Of a stretch of 64,000 nucleotides of DNA, positions 17,650 to 25,559 are shown piece by piece. The stretch's first letter is position 1, and each line of letters begins with the position of its first letter. Source of the stretch: Clostridia bacterium (GTDB lineage Bacteria; Bacillota; Clostridia; TANB77; CAG-508); the NCBI GenBank assembly GCA_017528085.1, contig JAFXPH010000002.1, positions 531,898-595,897 of the forward strand. The letters are read 5' to 3'. A program made the translations under genes and the position numbers. Below the pieces are notes generated by a model. That model saw only the letters and a list, made by a program, of their open reading frames with translations. It made no database searches and had not been told where the DNA came from.

Positions 17650-19428
17650 TTATAACTCTGGTTCATCATTTTCAGTTTTTTCAGAAATATTCTTTTCTCC
17701 ATCTTTACTTGGTACATTTTTATCTAAATTTTTAGCAAGTGTTTCATTATCTAGTCTAGGTCTTTTATCTTCAGACACAACTCCAAATATTTCATTATAT
17801 TTTTCTCTTTCTTCCTCATTTGCGAAAAATGGAGCATCGGTTTTAGACTCTGATGTTGATATTTGTGGTTGTTCTTCTGATTGCTTACTAGGTTCGTTTT
17901 GACCTTTTCCAGCTCCAAAAGCTTCTCTTATTCTTCCAATTATTCTACTAAAGAAATTAGTTTTGGCAGGCAGTGAATTATCATTAACATTATTTCCAAT
18001 AGTGCTGTCAATATTATTATCCATATTGCTCTCTATAGCTTTTTTCTGATCATATGCTTCTATAGCTTTCTCAACCATATCTTCAACCCTATCATTGTAC
18101 CATCTAGAAAGTGGGAAATCTCTTCTTCCTATATTATCTATATCTACACGAGTTGTTAAGAAATAATCTTCTGGTGGTTCCTTAGCTAAATCAACTCCAA
18201 ACTCACTTAAATCCCTACCTTCTAAATTTGGAAAGAGTTCTTTCGCAAGATTATAATTTTCTAAGTTTCCAGAAGCAGCCCAGTTAAATAGTCTTTCTCT
18301 ATCTGTGCCAAGACTCTTAGCACGAGATACCATATCTTCATGATTAATTATTTTTTTCAAGTGTCTATCTTTTTCTTGAACCCTTTTACTCTTGGCTATT
18401 TTTTTATCATATCTTTTTTTCATTCTCCAAGAAGCAAAACTTTCTCCTTCTTTTAGTGCATCTTTTAATTTATTGTAATGATACTTGTCTCTTGCAGCTA
18501 ATAACCTTAAGTTGGATCCATTAACTTCTCTTCTAGAAATTCTTTCATCAAAGAACTCACGTGTCATTACTTCAATATTTTCCAATGCTTCTTTAACCAT
18601 TTTAGGTTGTAATCTTTTTGAAATTTTAGGTAAAGATGGATTTGAATAATAAATTGCATGAAGTACTGCTGCATTGGCATCAATTCCATCTAAAAACTTT
18701 GCTGTTTCATATGGTGTACGGTGAGAACTATGTGATAATAGCTTTATAACTTCATCATATCCGTTAAATGCTACCCTCATAAAAGCTTTATCTGTTACTC
18801 CGCATGATGCTGCCAAAGCATCAATAACATAAGTCATTCCACCATATCCAAAAGCTTTTGTATTGTACGGAGCTGCTTTCTCATCGACAGTACTATAGGC
18901 AACTCTATGTGAAGCCTTTTCTATTATTCCTTCAAGTATAGCGCTATTATAAGCTACTTCTCCATTTTTTGATGTATATCCATTTACATGTAGCAACGTG
19001 TCTCTACCATATTCATCATGAGACATTGCATGAAATAATTCATGAGCTAATGTTTGGAAAGCCTTAATTTTACCACCAGGTTGATTCATTTGTTCTTTAA
19101 AATAACTAGCTCTTAATGTTATTTTTTTCTCACTTGGTGTATATAGGCCTGATGCTGTTTTATAACCATCAGACATTTCTCCTATTTCAATAGATTTTAA
19201 GTTAGCTTTTAAATTCTTTAAATCTCTATCAATTTCACTCATACTAAGCTTATATTCATAAGCTCTTCTTACAACTACTTCAGCAACTAAAGGTTTAAAT
19301 TCATCATCTATTGAAAGAGCATCTACAGCTGCTATTATTTTCTCATCAACTTCTTGGTTATTATATGCTAATCTTTCGGCAAATCTTCTGCCTTCTTGGG
19401 TAATTCTTACTCCATTTATCGTTTGCAT
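17650..19428 (-). CDS. Putative gluzincin-type metallopeptidase with long disordered tail
   Basis: 592 aa, family not recognised. Residues 127-135 read TLAHELFHA, a zinc-metallopeptidase HExxH (His129, Glu130, His133). EGIIE at 166-170 offers a plausible third ligand (Glu166 or Glu170), as in gluzincins. The N-terminal 230 residues form the catalytic region. Residues 280-470 are helical and strongly charged, followed by an Asn/Ser/Asp linker, a basic amphipathic segment NFFSRIIGRIREAFG (about 490-504) and an acidic tail. No signal peptide is present, so it acts in the cytosol. It lies in a row with a 91-aa gene upstream and hpt downstream. The ribosome binding site is distant (AAGGAG about 15 nt before the ATG). 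Its substrate is unknown. Confidence 0.65.
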   Translation of the reverse strand: MQTINGVRITQEGRRFAERLAYNNQEVDEKIIAAVDALSIDDEFKPLVAEVVVRRAYEYKLSMSEIDRDLKNLKANLKSIEIGEMSDGYKTASGLYTPSEKKITLRASYFKEQMNQPGGKIKAFQTLAHELFHAMSHDEYGRDTLLHVNGYTSKNGEVAYNSAILEGIIEKASHRVAYSTVDEKAAPYNTKAFGYGGMTYVIDALAASCGVTDKAFMRVAFNGYDEVIKLLSHSSHRTPYETAKFLDGIDANAAVLHAIYYSNPSLPKISKRLQPKMVKEALENIEVMTREFFDERISRREVNGSNLRLLAARDKYHYNKLKDALKEGESFASWRMKKRYDKKIAKSKRVQEKDRHLKKIINHEDMVSRAKSLGTDRERLFNWAASGNLENYNLAKELFPNLEGRDLSEFGVDLAKEPPEDYFLTTRVDIDNIGRRDFPLSRWYNDRVEDMVEKAIEAYDQKKAIESNMDNNIDSTIGNNVNDNSLPAKTNFFSRIIGRIREAFGAGKGQNEPSKQSEEQPQISTSESKTDAPFFANEEEREKYNEIFGVVSEDKRPRLDNETLAKNLDKNVPSKDGEKNISEKTENDEPEL

Positions 19429-19432
19429 AATC

Positions 19433-19708
19433 TTATCTATCTATTTCTCCTTTGTTATCTTTACTTCTAACTACATCAGTTGTTAAATTGCGATAAAGTG
19501 ATAATATTTCATCAATTAATTTTTGATTACTATCATTCACTTCAACTTCTTGTCTTTCACCTCTTTTTACTGAGTATATTTTTCCGTCAGAACAAATTTG
19601 GTATTCTTTCCCTCTAATATATCTTGTTGTAATTACTTGAAGTTCTTCTTCTTTTGGGTATTCTTCTATGATTTTTCCTGTTTTAGGGTCTATTTTTGGT
19701 TTATCCAT
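19433..19708 (-). CDS. Small unknown protein upstream of the HExxH protein
   Basis: 91 aa, charged, unrecognised. A short beta-rich centre (ITTRYIRGKEYQICSDGKIYSVKRG) follows a Pro/Lys N-terminus. GGGAG lies well placed before the ATG at 19708. Four bases separate its stop from the 592-aa metallopeptidase-like gene, so they are co-transcribed and may be functional partners. Confidence 0.65.
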   Translation of the reverse strand: MDKPKIDPKTGKIIEEYPKEEELQVITTRYIRGKEYQICSDGKIYSVKRGERQEVEVNDSNQKLIDEILSLYRNLTTDVVRSKDNKGEIDR

Positions 19709-19782
19709 AATTATCTCCCATTTTGATTAAATTTTGACACTTTTATTATATATTTTAAATGCCTAAATATCAATATTCTCAT

Positions 19783-19811
19783 TTGACAAAATTCATGCTT
19801 TTTTATATGAT
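19783..19811 (+). promoter_or_regulatory. glmS promoter
   Basis: TTGACA (19783-19788), 17 bp, TATGAT (19806-19811). Transcription would start about 50 nt before the ribozyme core. Confidence 0.8.
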
Positions 19812-19865
19812 TATACAAATAAGAAAAGTGAATTTTGTTGTAAAGAAAGGAGTTATATTAAAACG

Positions 19866-20020
19866 ATTGTTAGCGCCCGGACTTATTTTTTAAGTTGACG
19901 AGGTCTAGGTTTATCGAAAGATTCGGCGGATTACCTAGTGGCTTTGGATTTTAGCCATATAGATATTTGAAAAACTAATAGTGATGTTAGAACAAAAATA
20001 TCTTATAAATCTATTTGCTT
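19866..20020 (+). ncRNA. glmS ribozyme/riboswitch
   Basis: The leader carries the glmS ribozyme core in order: AGCGCCCGGACTT (19872-19884), GACGAGG (19897-19903), TTATCGAAA (19911-19919), TTCGGCGGATTACC (19922-19935), and then a TGGCT...AGCCA stem for the P3 region. By analogy with known members, cleavage falls between A19872 and G19873. Glucosamine-6-phosphate acts as the cofactor for self-cleavage, which destabilises the glmS mRNA and gives feedback control. The 3' boundary is approximate. Confidence 0.92.
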
Positions 20021-20082
20021 TCTTATTTGTAGTTAAATAATAAAAAATACACGATTTAACTATTAAAGAAAGGTGGTAAAAA

Positions 20083-21921
20083 ATGTGTGGTATTATAGGA
20101 TACGTTGGGAATAAAGAAGCTAAGCAAATACTAATCAATGGACTTTTAAGACTTGAATACAGAGGATATGACTCTGCTGGTATTGCAACAGTATCCCCAG
20201 ACAATGTATTAAATATCGTAAAAAATAAAGGTCGTATTAAAGACCTTATGGAAAACAAAAATATTGATTCATTAAAAGGAACAGTTGGTATTGGTCATAC
20301 TAGATGGGCAACTCATGGTATTCCATCTGAGACAAACTCTCACCCTCATGTAGATCAAGATAAACTATTTACTGTTGTTCATAATGGGATTATCGAAAAT
20401 TATGCATTATTAAAAGATATGCTAATAAAAGCTGGATATAACTTCTATTCTCAAACAGATACAGAAGTTGTACCTAATTTAATCAATTACAATTTGAAGA
20501 AAGAAAAAGATCAATCTTTAGAATCAGTTTTACATGCTATTAAAGTAACATGTGATGAATTAGAAGGTAGTTATGCATTAGAGATACTATCTCCCCTAAT
20601 TCCAAATTATTTAATAGTTACTAGAAGAAATAGTCCATTAATAATTGGTTCTGGACATGGTGAAAACTATGTTTCATCAGATATACCTGCAATTCTTTCT
20701 TATACAAATAATTTCTATTTACTAGATAATAACGAATATGCTGTTATTACAAATAATAGTGTTGAGTTCTATAATGAAAGTCTAACAAAAATAGAAAAAG
20801 AAGTAAGAAACATTGCTTGGGATATGTCTGCAGCTGAAAAAGAAGGTTTTGATGATTATATGTTAAAAGAAATCTTCGAGCAGCCAAAATCTATAAGAGA
20901 AACTATAGGTTCTAGACTATTAAATGGAAAAACAAATCTTCCTGATTTTGAAATATCAGAAGAGAAATTAAAAGAAATAAATAAAATATATATTATTGCA
21001 TGTGGTACAGCAATGCATGCTGGTCTTGCATGTAAGAGATTATATGAACATTTATTAGGTATAGAAACTGTTGTTGAAGTAGCATCAGAGTTTAGATACA
21101 AAGACCCATTAGTAGATGATAAAACTCTTTGCATATTTGTAAGTCAATCGGGTGAAACTGCTGATACTATAGCAGCACTTAGACTTGCAAAAGAAAATGG
21201 AGCAACAACTATTGCAATTACAAATGTTATTTCTAGTTCAATTACTAGAGAAGCTGATTATACTTTGTATACTCATGCAGGACCTGAAATTGCAGTTGCA
21301 TCTACTAAAGCTTACACAGCACAAATAATTCTACTTACAATACTTGCTATTAATTTATCTGAGACTCTTCATATGAATTTAGTTCTTGGAACACAATTAA
21401 AACAAGAATTAGTAGAAATACCTTCAAAAGTTGAAAAGATATTAAGCAATATAGAACCAATAAAGAATTTTGCCTCAGAAGTTTATAAAGAAACAGATTC
21501 ATTCTTCATTGGAAGATTAGAAGATTATGCTGCAGCACTAGAAGGATCTCTAAAATTAAAAGAGATTTCATATATCCATTCTGAAGCATATCCTGCAGGT
21601 GAATTAAAACATGGTCCTATCGCCTTAATTGAAGACAATGTAACAATAATTGGATTAATAACAAATCCACTTACTGCTCCAAAAACATTATCTAATGTTG
21701 AAGAAGTATTAACAAGGGGTGCTAAAGCATTAGTTATTACAAATCAAATTGTTGATCAGTCAAAATTTGATTTAGTGTATACAATACCAGAAATATCAGA
21801 GTACTTATCTCCTGTTCTTTCTGTTATTCCACTTCAACTATTTGCTTACTACATCTCTAAAGAAAAAGGATTAGATGTTGATAAGCCAAGAAACTTAGCA
21901 AAATCAGTTACAGTTGAATAA
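20083..21921 (+). CDS. glmS: Glutamine-fructose-6-phosphate aminotransferase GlmS
   Basis: 612 aa. It makes glucosamine-6-phosphate from fructose-6-phosphate and glutamine, the first committed step of amino-sugar and peptidoglycan synthesis. The N-terminal MCGIIGYVG places the catalytic Cys at position 2, and GIGHTRWATHG is the glutaminase motif. Two SIS sugar-isomerase domains follow (SQSGETADTIAAL about 350; SEAYPAGELKHGPIALI about 505). The C-terminus KSVTVE is canonical. AAGGTGG precedes the ATG. It is one of few plus-strand genes here, monocistronic, and controlled by the ribozyme in its leader. Confidence 0.97.
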   Translation: MCGIIGYVGNKEAKQILINGLLRLEYRGYDSAGIATVSPDNVLNIVKNKGRIKDLMENKNIDSLKGTVGIGHTRWATHGIPSETNSHPHVDQDKLFTVVHNGIIENYALLKDMLIKAGYNFYSQTDTEVVPNLINYNLKKEKDQSLESVLHAIKVTCDELEGSYALEILSPLIPNYLIVTRRNSPLIIGSGHGENYVSSDIPAILSYTNNFYLLDNNEYAVITNNSVEFYNESLTKIEKEVRNIAWDMSAAEKEGFDDYMLKEIFEQPKSIRETIGSRLLNGKTNLPDFEISEEKLKEINKIYIIACGTAMHAGLACKRLYEHLLGIETVVEVASEFRYKDPLVDDKTLCIFVSQSGETADTIAALRLAKENGATTIAITNVISSSITREADYTLYTHAGPEIAVASTKAYTAQIILLTILAINLSETLHMNLVLGTQLKQELVEIPSKVEKILSNIEPIKNFASEVYKETDSFFIGRLEDYAAALEGSLKLKEISYIHSEAYPAGELKHGPIALIEDNVTIIGLITNPLTAPKTLSNVEEVLTRGAKALVITNQIVDQSKFDLVYTIPEISEYLSPVLSVIPLQLFAYYISKEKGLDVDKPRNLAKSVTVE

Positions 21922-21929
21922 AAAATAAA

Positions 21930-21957
21930 ACCCTACCTATTTGGTAGGGTCTTTTTT
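21930..21957. terminator. Bidirectional terminator between glmS and engB
   Basis: Stem ACCCTACC / GGTAGGGT with loop TATTT (21930-21950), followed by CTTTTTTATT on the plus strand and TTTTATTTTTT on the minus strand. It serves both convergent genes. Confidence 0.85.
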
Positions 21958-22537
21958 ATTTTATTTTTTCTTCAATTACTTCCCAAACTTTATCCCCATA
22001 TATCTTTCTTTCTGAGGAAAATGGAAGACAAGTTGTATAGCTTATTCCCAATGTTTTCTTTATTCTTTCTATTTCTCCATCAACCTTTGTTATTGCAATC
22101 TTATCAGCTTTATTTCCAATTACAATAAAAGGAAGATTTGATTTTAAAATATAATCATACATAAGCATATCATCTGCTGTTGGATTGTGTCTTATATCTA
22201 AAAGTAAAATAATCAAAGAAATATTAGTTCCATTTTGAAGATAGTCTTCAATAAATTTTCCTGATGTTACCTTTTCTTCTTTGCTCATTTTACTATATCC
22301 ATAACCAGGTAAATCAACAAAATAGAATATATCATCAACATTATAGAAGTTAATTTGTCTAGTCTTTCCAGGTGTATTACTTGTTCTTGCTAAATTTTTT
22401 CTTCCAAGCATTGTATTTATAAATGATGATTTTCCTACATTTGATTTTCCAACTAGTACTATCTCTGGCCTATCCCCTTTTGGGTATTGTTTTTTACTTA
22501 CTGCAGATATTTCAAATTTTGGATTTTTAACTTGCAC
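21956..22537 (-). CDS. engB: Ribosome biogenesis GTPase EngB/YsxC
   Basis: 193 aa, family length. This essential GTPase is needed for 50S subunit assembly. G1 is GKSNVGKSS (about 31-39), switch SNTPGKTRQINFY, G3 DLPGYG and G4 GNKADK, the characteristic EngB pattern. It converges on glmS, with a shared terminator. The ATG at 22537 follows the 122-aa gene by 12 bp, with AAAAGGAG upstream. Confidence 0.95.
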   Translation of the reverse strand: MQVKNPKFEISAVSKKQYPKGDRPEIVLVGKSNVGKSSFINTMLGRKNLARTSNTPGKTRQINFYNVDDIFYFVDLPGYGYSKMSKEEKVTSGKFIEDYLQNGTNISLIILLLDIRHNPTADDMLMYDYILKSNLPFIVIGNKADKIAITKVDGEIERIKKTLGISYTTCLPFSSERKIYGDKVWEVIEEKIK

Positions 22538-22549
22538 TATTTACTCCTT

Positions 22550-22918
22550 TTAAAAATTTACTTTGAATAGTGTAGACATATCACTAATAAAATCATCCCA
22601 AACTTCAGGATATGATCCATCGCCATCTGAACGTTTATCTGTACCATCTGTAAATTTCATTCCCATCTCCCATTGATAACCGTTTAGAATCTTATTAGTT
22701 TTAAGTCTATATCTTCTTTTCCATTTACTTAATTTATACTTATTAATAATGCCTAAAAATTCCTCTAATTCTTCGGCATTAAATTCCTTACGTACCAAGA
22801 ATTGATTGAATCCATTTTTTTGCACCATATATGTAGCTTTATCACTAAAATCTACATCAATAGTGTTATTAAGTGAAGAAGTTCCAAATATTAAATTAAA
22901 ATGTATTATTTCACTCAT
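22550..22918 (-). CDS. Unknown 122-aa protein
   Basis: Not recognised. I start at the ATG at 22918 (MSEIIHFN) because AAGGAGATTGAAG precedes it; the longer in-frame extension to 22969 lacks a binding site. Probably an alpha/beta soluble domain, with KWKRRYRLKTNKILNGYQWEMGMKF in the middle and a Gly/Asp segment (TDGTDKRSDGDGSYP). It lies in an operon with engB. No function can be proposed. Confidence 0.65.
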   Translation of the reverse strand: MSEIIHFNLIFGTSSLNNTIDVDFSDKATYMVQKNGFNQFLVRKEFNAEELEEFLGIINKYKLSKWKRRYRLKTNKILNGYQWEMGMKFTDGTDKRSDGDGSYPEVWDDFISDMSTLFKVNF

Positions 22919-22998
22919 CTTCAATCTCCTTATAGATACTATAATAGCAAAAAAATAAATTTTTATCAAATTATTAAAAAAATTTTTTTGAAAAACAA

Positions 22999-23024
22999 AA
23001 GAAGCACCTTAATTGGTGCTTCTT
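22999..23024 (-). terminator. serS terminator
   Basis: Stem AAGAAGCACC / GGTGCTTCTT with a 6-nt loop, then a T-rich tract on the minus strand. Confidence 0.8.
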
Positions 23025-23036
23025 AAAAAGCAATTA

Positions 23037-24320
23037 TTATTTCTTTGTAATAACTTTTGTTCCACCCATATATGGCCATAATACTTCTGGTACTTTTACA
23101 CTACCATCTTCTTGATAGTTGTTTTCAATTACTGCTATTAATCCTCTTGGGCTTGCTACTACAGTATTATTTAAAGTAGCTACTAAGTAATTTCCTTTTT
23201 CACCTTTAGCTCTTATTGATAATCTTCTTGCTTGAGCATCACCAAGTGTAGAACAACTTCCTACTTCGAAGTATTTTTGCTGTCTTGGAGACCAAGCTTC
23301 AACATCACAAGATTTAACTTTAAGATCTGCTAAGTCACCACTACAGCATTCTAATGTTCTTACTGGAACATCTAAGCTTCTGAAGAATTCTACTGTCATA
23401 GCCCACATTTTGTTGTACCATTCCATTTGATCTTCCATCTTGCATAGTACGATCATTTCTTCTTTTTCGAATTGATGTACTCTATAAAGTCCTCTTTCTT
23501 CAATACCATGGCTTCCTACTTCTTTTCTAAAGCATGGAGAATAACTTGTCATACAAATTGGTAGTTCTTCTTCTTTAACTATTTGTCCTTTAAATCTACC
23601 TATCATAGAATGCTCACTTGTACCAATTAGGTATAAATCTTCACCTTCAATTTTGTACATCATAGCTTCTAATTCTTCAAAAGACATAACTCCATTTACA
23701 ACATCAGATCTAATCATAAATGGTGGTATAGCATATGTGAATCCTTTACCTATCATAAAGTCTCTTGCATAAGCAATCATTGCTTCATGAAGTCTAGCTA
23801 CATCTCCTAAAAGATAATAGAATCCGTTACCACTAGTTCTTCCTGCACTCTCTTTATCTAAGCCTCCTAGACTTTCAATAATGTCTGCATGATGAGGTAT
23901 TTCATATGGTGGAACCACTGGTTCACCAAATCTTTCATTTTCAACATTTTCTGTATCATCTTTTCCAACTGGAACAGATTCATCCATAATGTTAGGAATC
24001 TTCATCATTATTTCAGTAACTCTTGCTTGAAATTCTTCTTCTTTTACTTTATTTTCTTCAAGTTCTTCGTTAATATCATTAACTTCTTTTTTAATATCTT
24101 CAGCTTCAGCTTTTAATCCTTGTTTCATCAAATTACCAATTTGATTACTTAAGTTGTTTCTTTTATTTCTTAATTCATCACCTCTTAGTTGATATTCTCT
24201 ATTCTTTTTATCAAGTTCAATTACTTCATCAACTAATGGTAATTTATCCATTTGGTATTTCTTTTTAATATTTTCCTTTACTAATTCTGGGTTTTCTCTA
24301 ATTATTTTAATATCTATCAT
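23037..24320 (-). CDS. serS: Seryl-tRNA synthetase
   Basis: 427 aa class II synthetase charging tRNA-Ser (and tRNA-Sec where present). The N-terminal 110 residues form the long antiparallel coiled-coil arm that grips the tRNA. The catalytic domain shows motif 2 SPCFRKEVGSHG and EKEEMIVLC, and motif 3 NNTVVASPRGLIAVIENN. AGGAGG precedes the ATG. It is the second gene of a T-box-controlled operon whose specifier codon is UCU (Ser), in agreement with this identity. Confidence 0.97.
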   Translation of the reverse strand: MIDIKIIRENPELVKENIKKKYQMDKLPLVDEVIELDKKNREYQLRGDELRNKRNNLSNQIGNLMKQGLKAEAEDIKKEVNDINEELEENKVKEEEFQARVTEIMMKIPNIMDESVPVGKDDTENVENERFGEPVVPPYEIPHHADIIESLGGLDKESAGRTSGNGFYYLLGDVARLHEAMIAYARDFMIGKGFTYAIPPFMIRSDVVNGVMSFEELEAMMYKIEGEDLYLIGTSEHSMIGRFKGQIVKEEELPICMTSYSPCFRKEVGSHGIEERGLYRVHQFEKEEMIVLCKMEDQMEWYNKMWAMTVEFFRSLDVPVRTLECCSGDLADLKVKSCDVEAWSPRQQKYFEVGSCSTLGDAQARRLSIRAKGEKGNYLVATLNNTVVASPRGLIAVIENNYQEDGSVKVPEVLWPYMGGTKVITKK

Positions 24321-24332
24321 TTTAAATTCCTC

Positions 24333-24569
24333 CTAATTTTCTTCATATAATTCAAATCTATGTTTTTGTCCCGTTACATTATCTTCTCTACTCGATATAT
24401 CCGACTCATCACAGAACATCTTCTCAGGTCTAGCCCATAATTCATTCGTTCCTAAATGTTTATAAACAACCATATTCTCTAAAGTTTCCGAATGTTTAGC
24501 TACACCTAGTACTTCTACTAAGTGACCTTTAAAATGCATATATTTTTCTCCAGCTTTTACTTCTTTCAT
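24333..24569 (-). CDS. DUF1653 domain protein
   Basis: 78 aa. The pattern GEKYMHFKGHLVEVLGVAKHSETLE followed by MVVYKHLGTNELWARPEKMF is that of DUF1653, a small family with an SH3-like fold and no known function. It is the first gene behind the seryl T-box and precedes serS by 12 bp, so it is induced with serS when uncharged tRNA-Ser accumulates. AAAGGAG lies before the ATG at 24569. DUF1653 genes often accompany tRNA or translation genes in Bacillota. Confidence 0.85.
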   Translation of the reverse strand: MKEVKAGEKYMHFKGHLVEVLGVAKHSETLENMVVYKHLGTNELWARPEKMFCDESDISSREDNVTGQKHRFELYEEN

Positions 24570-24589
24570 TTTATTTCTCCTTTATATAA

Positions 24590-24817
24590 ACAAAAAGCCC
24601 TTATGCATATTTGCATAAGGGCGAATCTATCGCGGTACCACCTTAATTACTTAAAATAAGTATCTCTTATTACTATAACCTGTAATAACTCGGTCTACTA
24701 TTAATAGCCAGCTTAGGAGTAGATTTCATAAATGTCTTTGTTTGCTTACACCTACCGCAAACTCTCTTTAAAAAACTTATTTATTACTTAGTTCCTAATT
24801 AATTGTTTAAAATATGA
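24590..24817 (-). ncRNA. Seryl T-box leader (riboswitch)
   Basis: Minus-strand leader of DUF1653-serS. The invariant T-box sequence GGTGGTACCGCG lies at 24631-24642. The terminator is GCCCTTATGCA / TGCATAAGGGC (24597-24622) followed by five T. The Stem I base pairs TTAGGA with TCCTAA, and the specifier just inside is TCT at 24721-24723 in the context GAAATCTAC, a serine codon. Uncharged tRNA-Ser would bind and favour the antiterminator, raising serS expression. Confidence 0.93.
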
Positions 24818-24824
24818 TGTAATT

Positions 24825-24854
24825 ATTATAGCACATTTCAATTATCTTTGTAAA
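24825..24854 (-). promoter_or_regulatory. Promoter of the T-box operon
   Basis: Minus strand: TTTACA (24849-24854), 18 bp, TATAAT (24825-24830). Confidence 0.7.
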
Positions 24855-24871
24855 GGCCTAAAAAATAAACA

Positions 24872-24894
24872 GCGGTTTGAACGAGTCAAACCGC
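24872..24894 (-). terminator. GC-rich terminator of cassette 2
   Basis: Perfect nine-pair stem GCGGTTTGA / TCAAACCGC with loop ACGAG. On the minus strand TGTTTATTTTTTA follows. It is strikingly GC-rich for this genome. Confidence 0.85.
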
Positions 24895-24902
24895 CTTGGT
24901 GC

Positions 24903-25241
24903 TTAGAACCTACCAAAGAACTTTCGGATTTTATCCAAAAGCGTCACTTTATGAGTTTCTACTTTCCATGCATGTACTTTGACAATTTCTGGAACAAACT
25001 CATAGTGACAATACTCCTTTGTGATTCGTAAAGCATACCCTGTTTCCCGCATAAATCCGAGTAAGCATTCCTGCTTATACTCATCATCGGAAATGATTCT
25101 TGGAATGTCTTCGAAAAACCATTTCGTGTAATAAGAATACGGGATTTCCGAGCTTGTTGAGCCATAAAGGTGCAGGCCGTAGCCATTATCCTCTAAAGAC
25201 TCATCTAGGTGTACTTTCTGCATATCAATTGCCTCTAGCAT
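24903..25241 (-). CDS. Cassette 2: GC-richer orphan gene, unknown 112-aa protein
   Basis: Not recognised. I start at the ATG at 25241 (MLEAIDMQ) because GGGAGG stands upstream at good spacing; the longer form from 25259 lacks this. The soluble product is rich in Tyr and Glu, with YGSTSSEIPYSYYTKWFFEDIPRI at the centre and a basic amphipathic C-terminus (LLDKIRKFFGRF). Codon choice is more GC-rich than in the neighbouring serS or gltX. It has its own -10 (TATAAT at 25288-25293, weak -35) and terminator, lying between the T-box operon and DUF951. Confidence 0.72.
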   Translation of the reverse strand: MLEAIDMQKVHLDESLEDNGYGLHLYGSTSSEIPYSYYTKWFFEDIPRIISDDEYKQECLLGFMRETGYALRITKEYCHYEFVPEIVKVHAWKVETHKVTLLDKIRKFFGRF

Positions 25242-25287
25242 AAGTACGCCTCCCTTCAAATGTTGCCTGGTCTCGGGTTACATAATA

Positions 25288-25317
25288 ATTATATCACAAA
25301 AGAGTCTATTTTTCGAC
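25288..25317 (-). promoter_or_regulatory. Promoter of cassette 2
   Basis: TATAAT (25288-25293) preceded by TGTGA on the minus strand. The -35 is weak (GTCGAA or TCGAAA, 25311-25317). Confidence 0.55.
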
Positions 25318-25333
25318 CTTTTTCACATAAAAA

Positions 25334-25507
25334 TTACATTTTTTCTTTTATCATTTTTAATGCTTTTTCTCTATTTAACGTAATTATATGGCCACATCCA
25401 ACACATTTTAGTTTAAAGTCAACACCTACTCTTAGTATTTCCCACTTGTCTTCCCCACATGGATGTTTTTTCCTAGCCTTAATTATATCTCCAACATTAA
25501 ATTCCAT
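25334..25507 (-). CDS. DUF951 family zinc-ribbon-like small protein
   Basis: 57 aa. The sequence has VGDIIKARKKHPCGEDKWEI, then RVGVDFKLKCVGCGH, the hallmark of DUF951: an SH3-like domain with a CxxC knuckle (Cys35, Cys38) plus Cys17. The family is widespread in Bacillota and often lies near ychF or rpsF; its role is unknown, with RNA or DNA binding plausible. AGAGG precedes the ATG at 25507. It starts only 52 bp after gltX with the gltX terminator in between, so its expression may rely on read-through. Confidence 0.88.
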   Translation of the reverse strand: MEFNVGDIIKARKKHPCGEDKWEILRVGVDFKLKCVGCGHIITLNREKALKMIKEKM

Positions 25508-25527
25508 AATTACCTCTTTTTAAAAAA

Positions 25528-25548
25528 GGGAATACCTTAAGTATTCCC
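25528..25548 (-). terminator. gltX terminator (or attenuator before DUF951)
   Basis: Stem GGGAATAC / GTATTCCC with a 5-nt loop, then TTTTTT on the minus strand, directly followed by the DUF951 ribosome binding site. Confidence 0.8.
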
Positions 25549-25559
25549 TAGTTAGAAAT

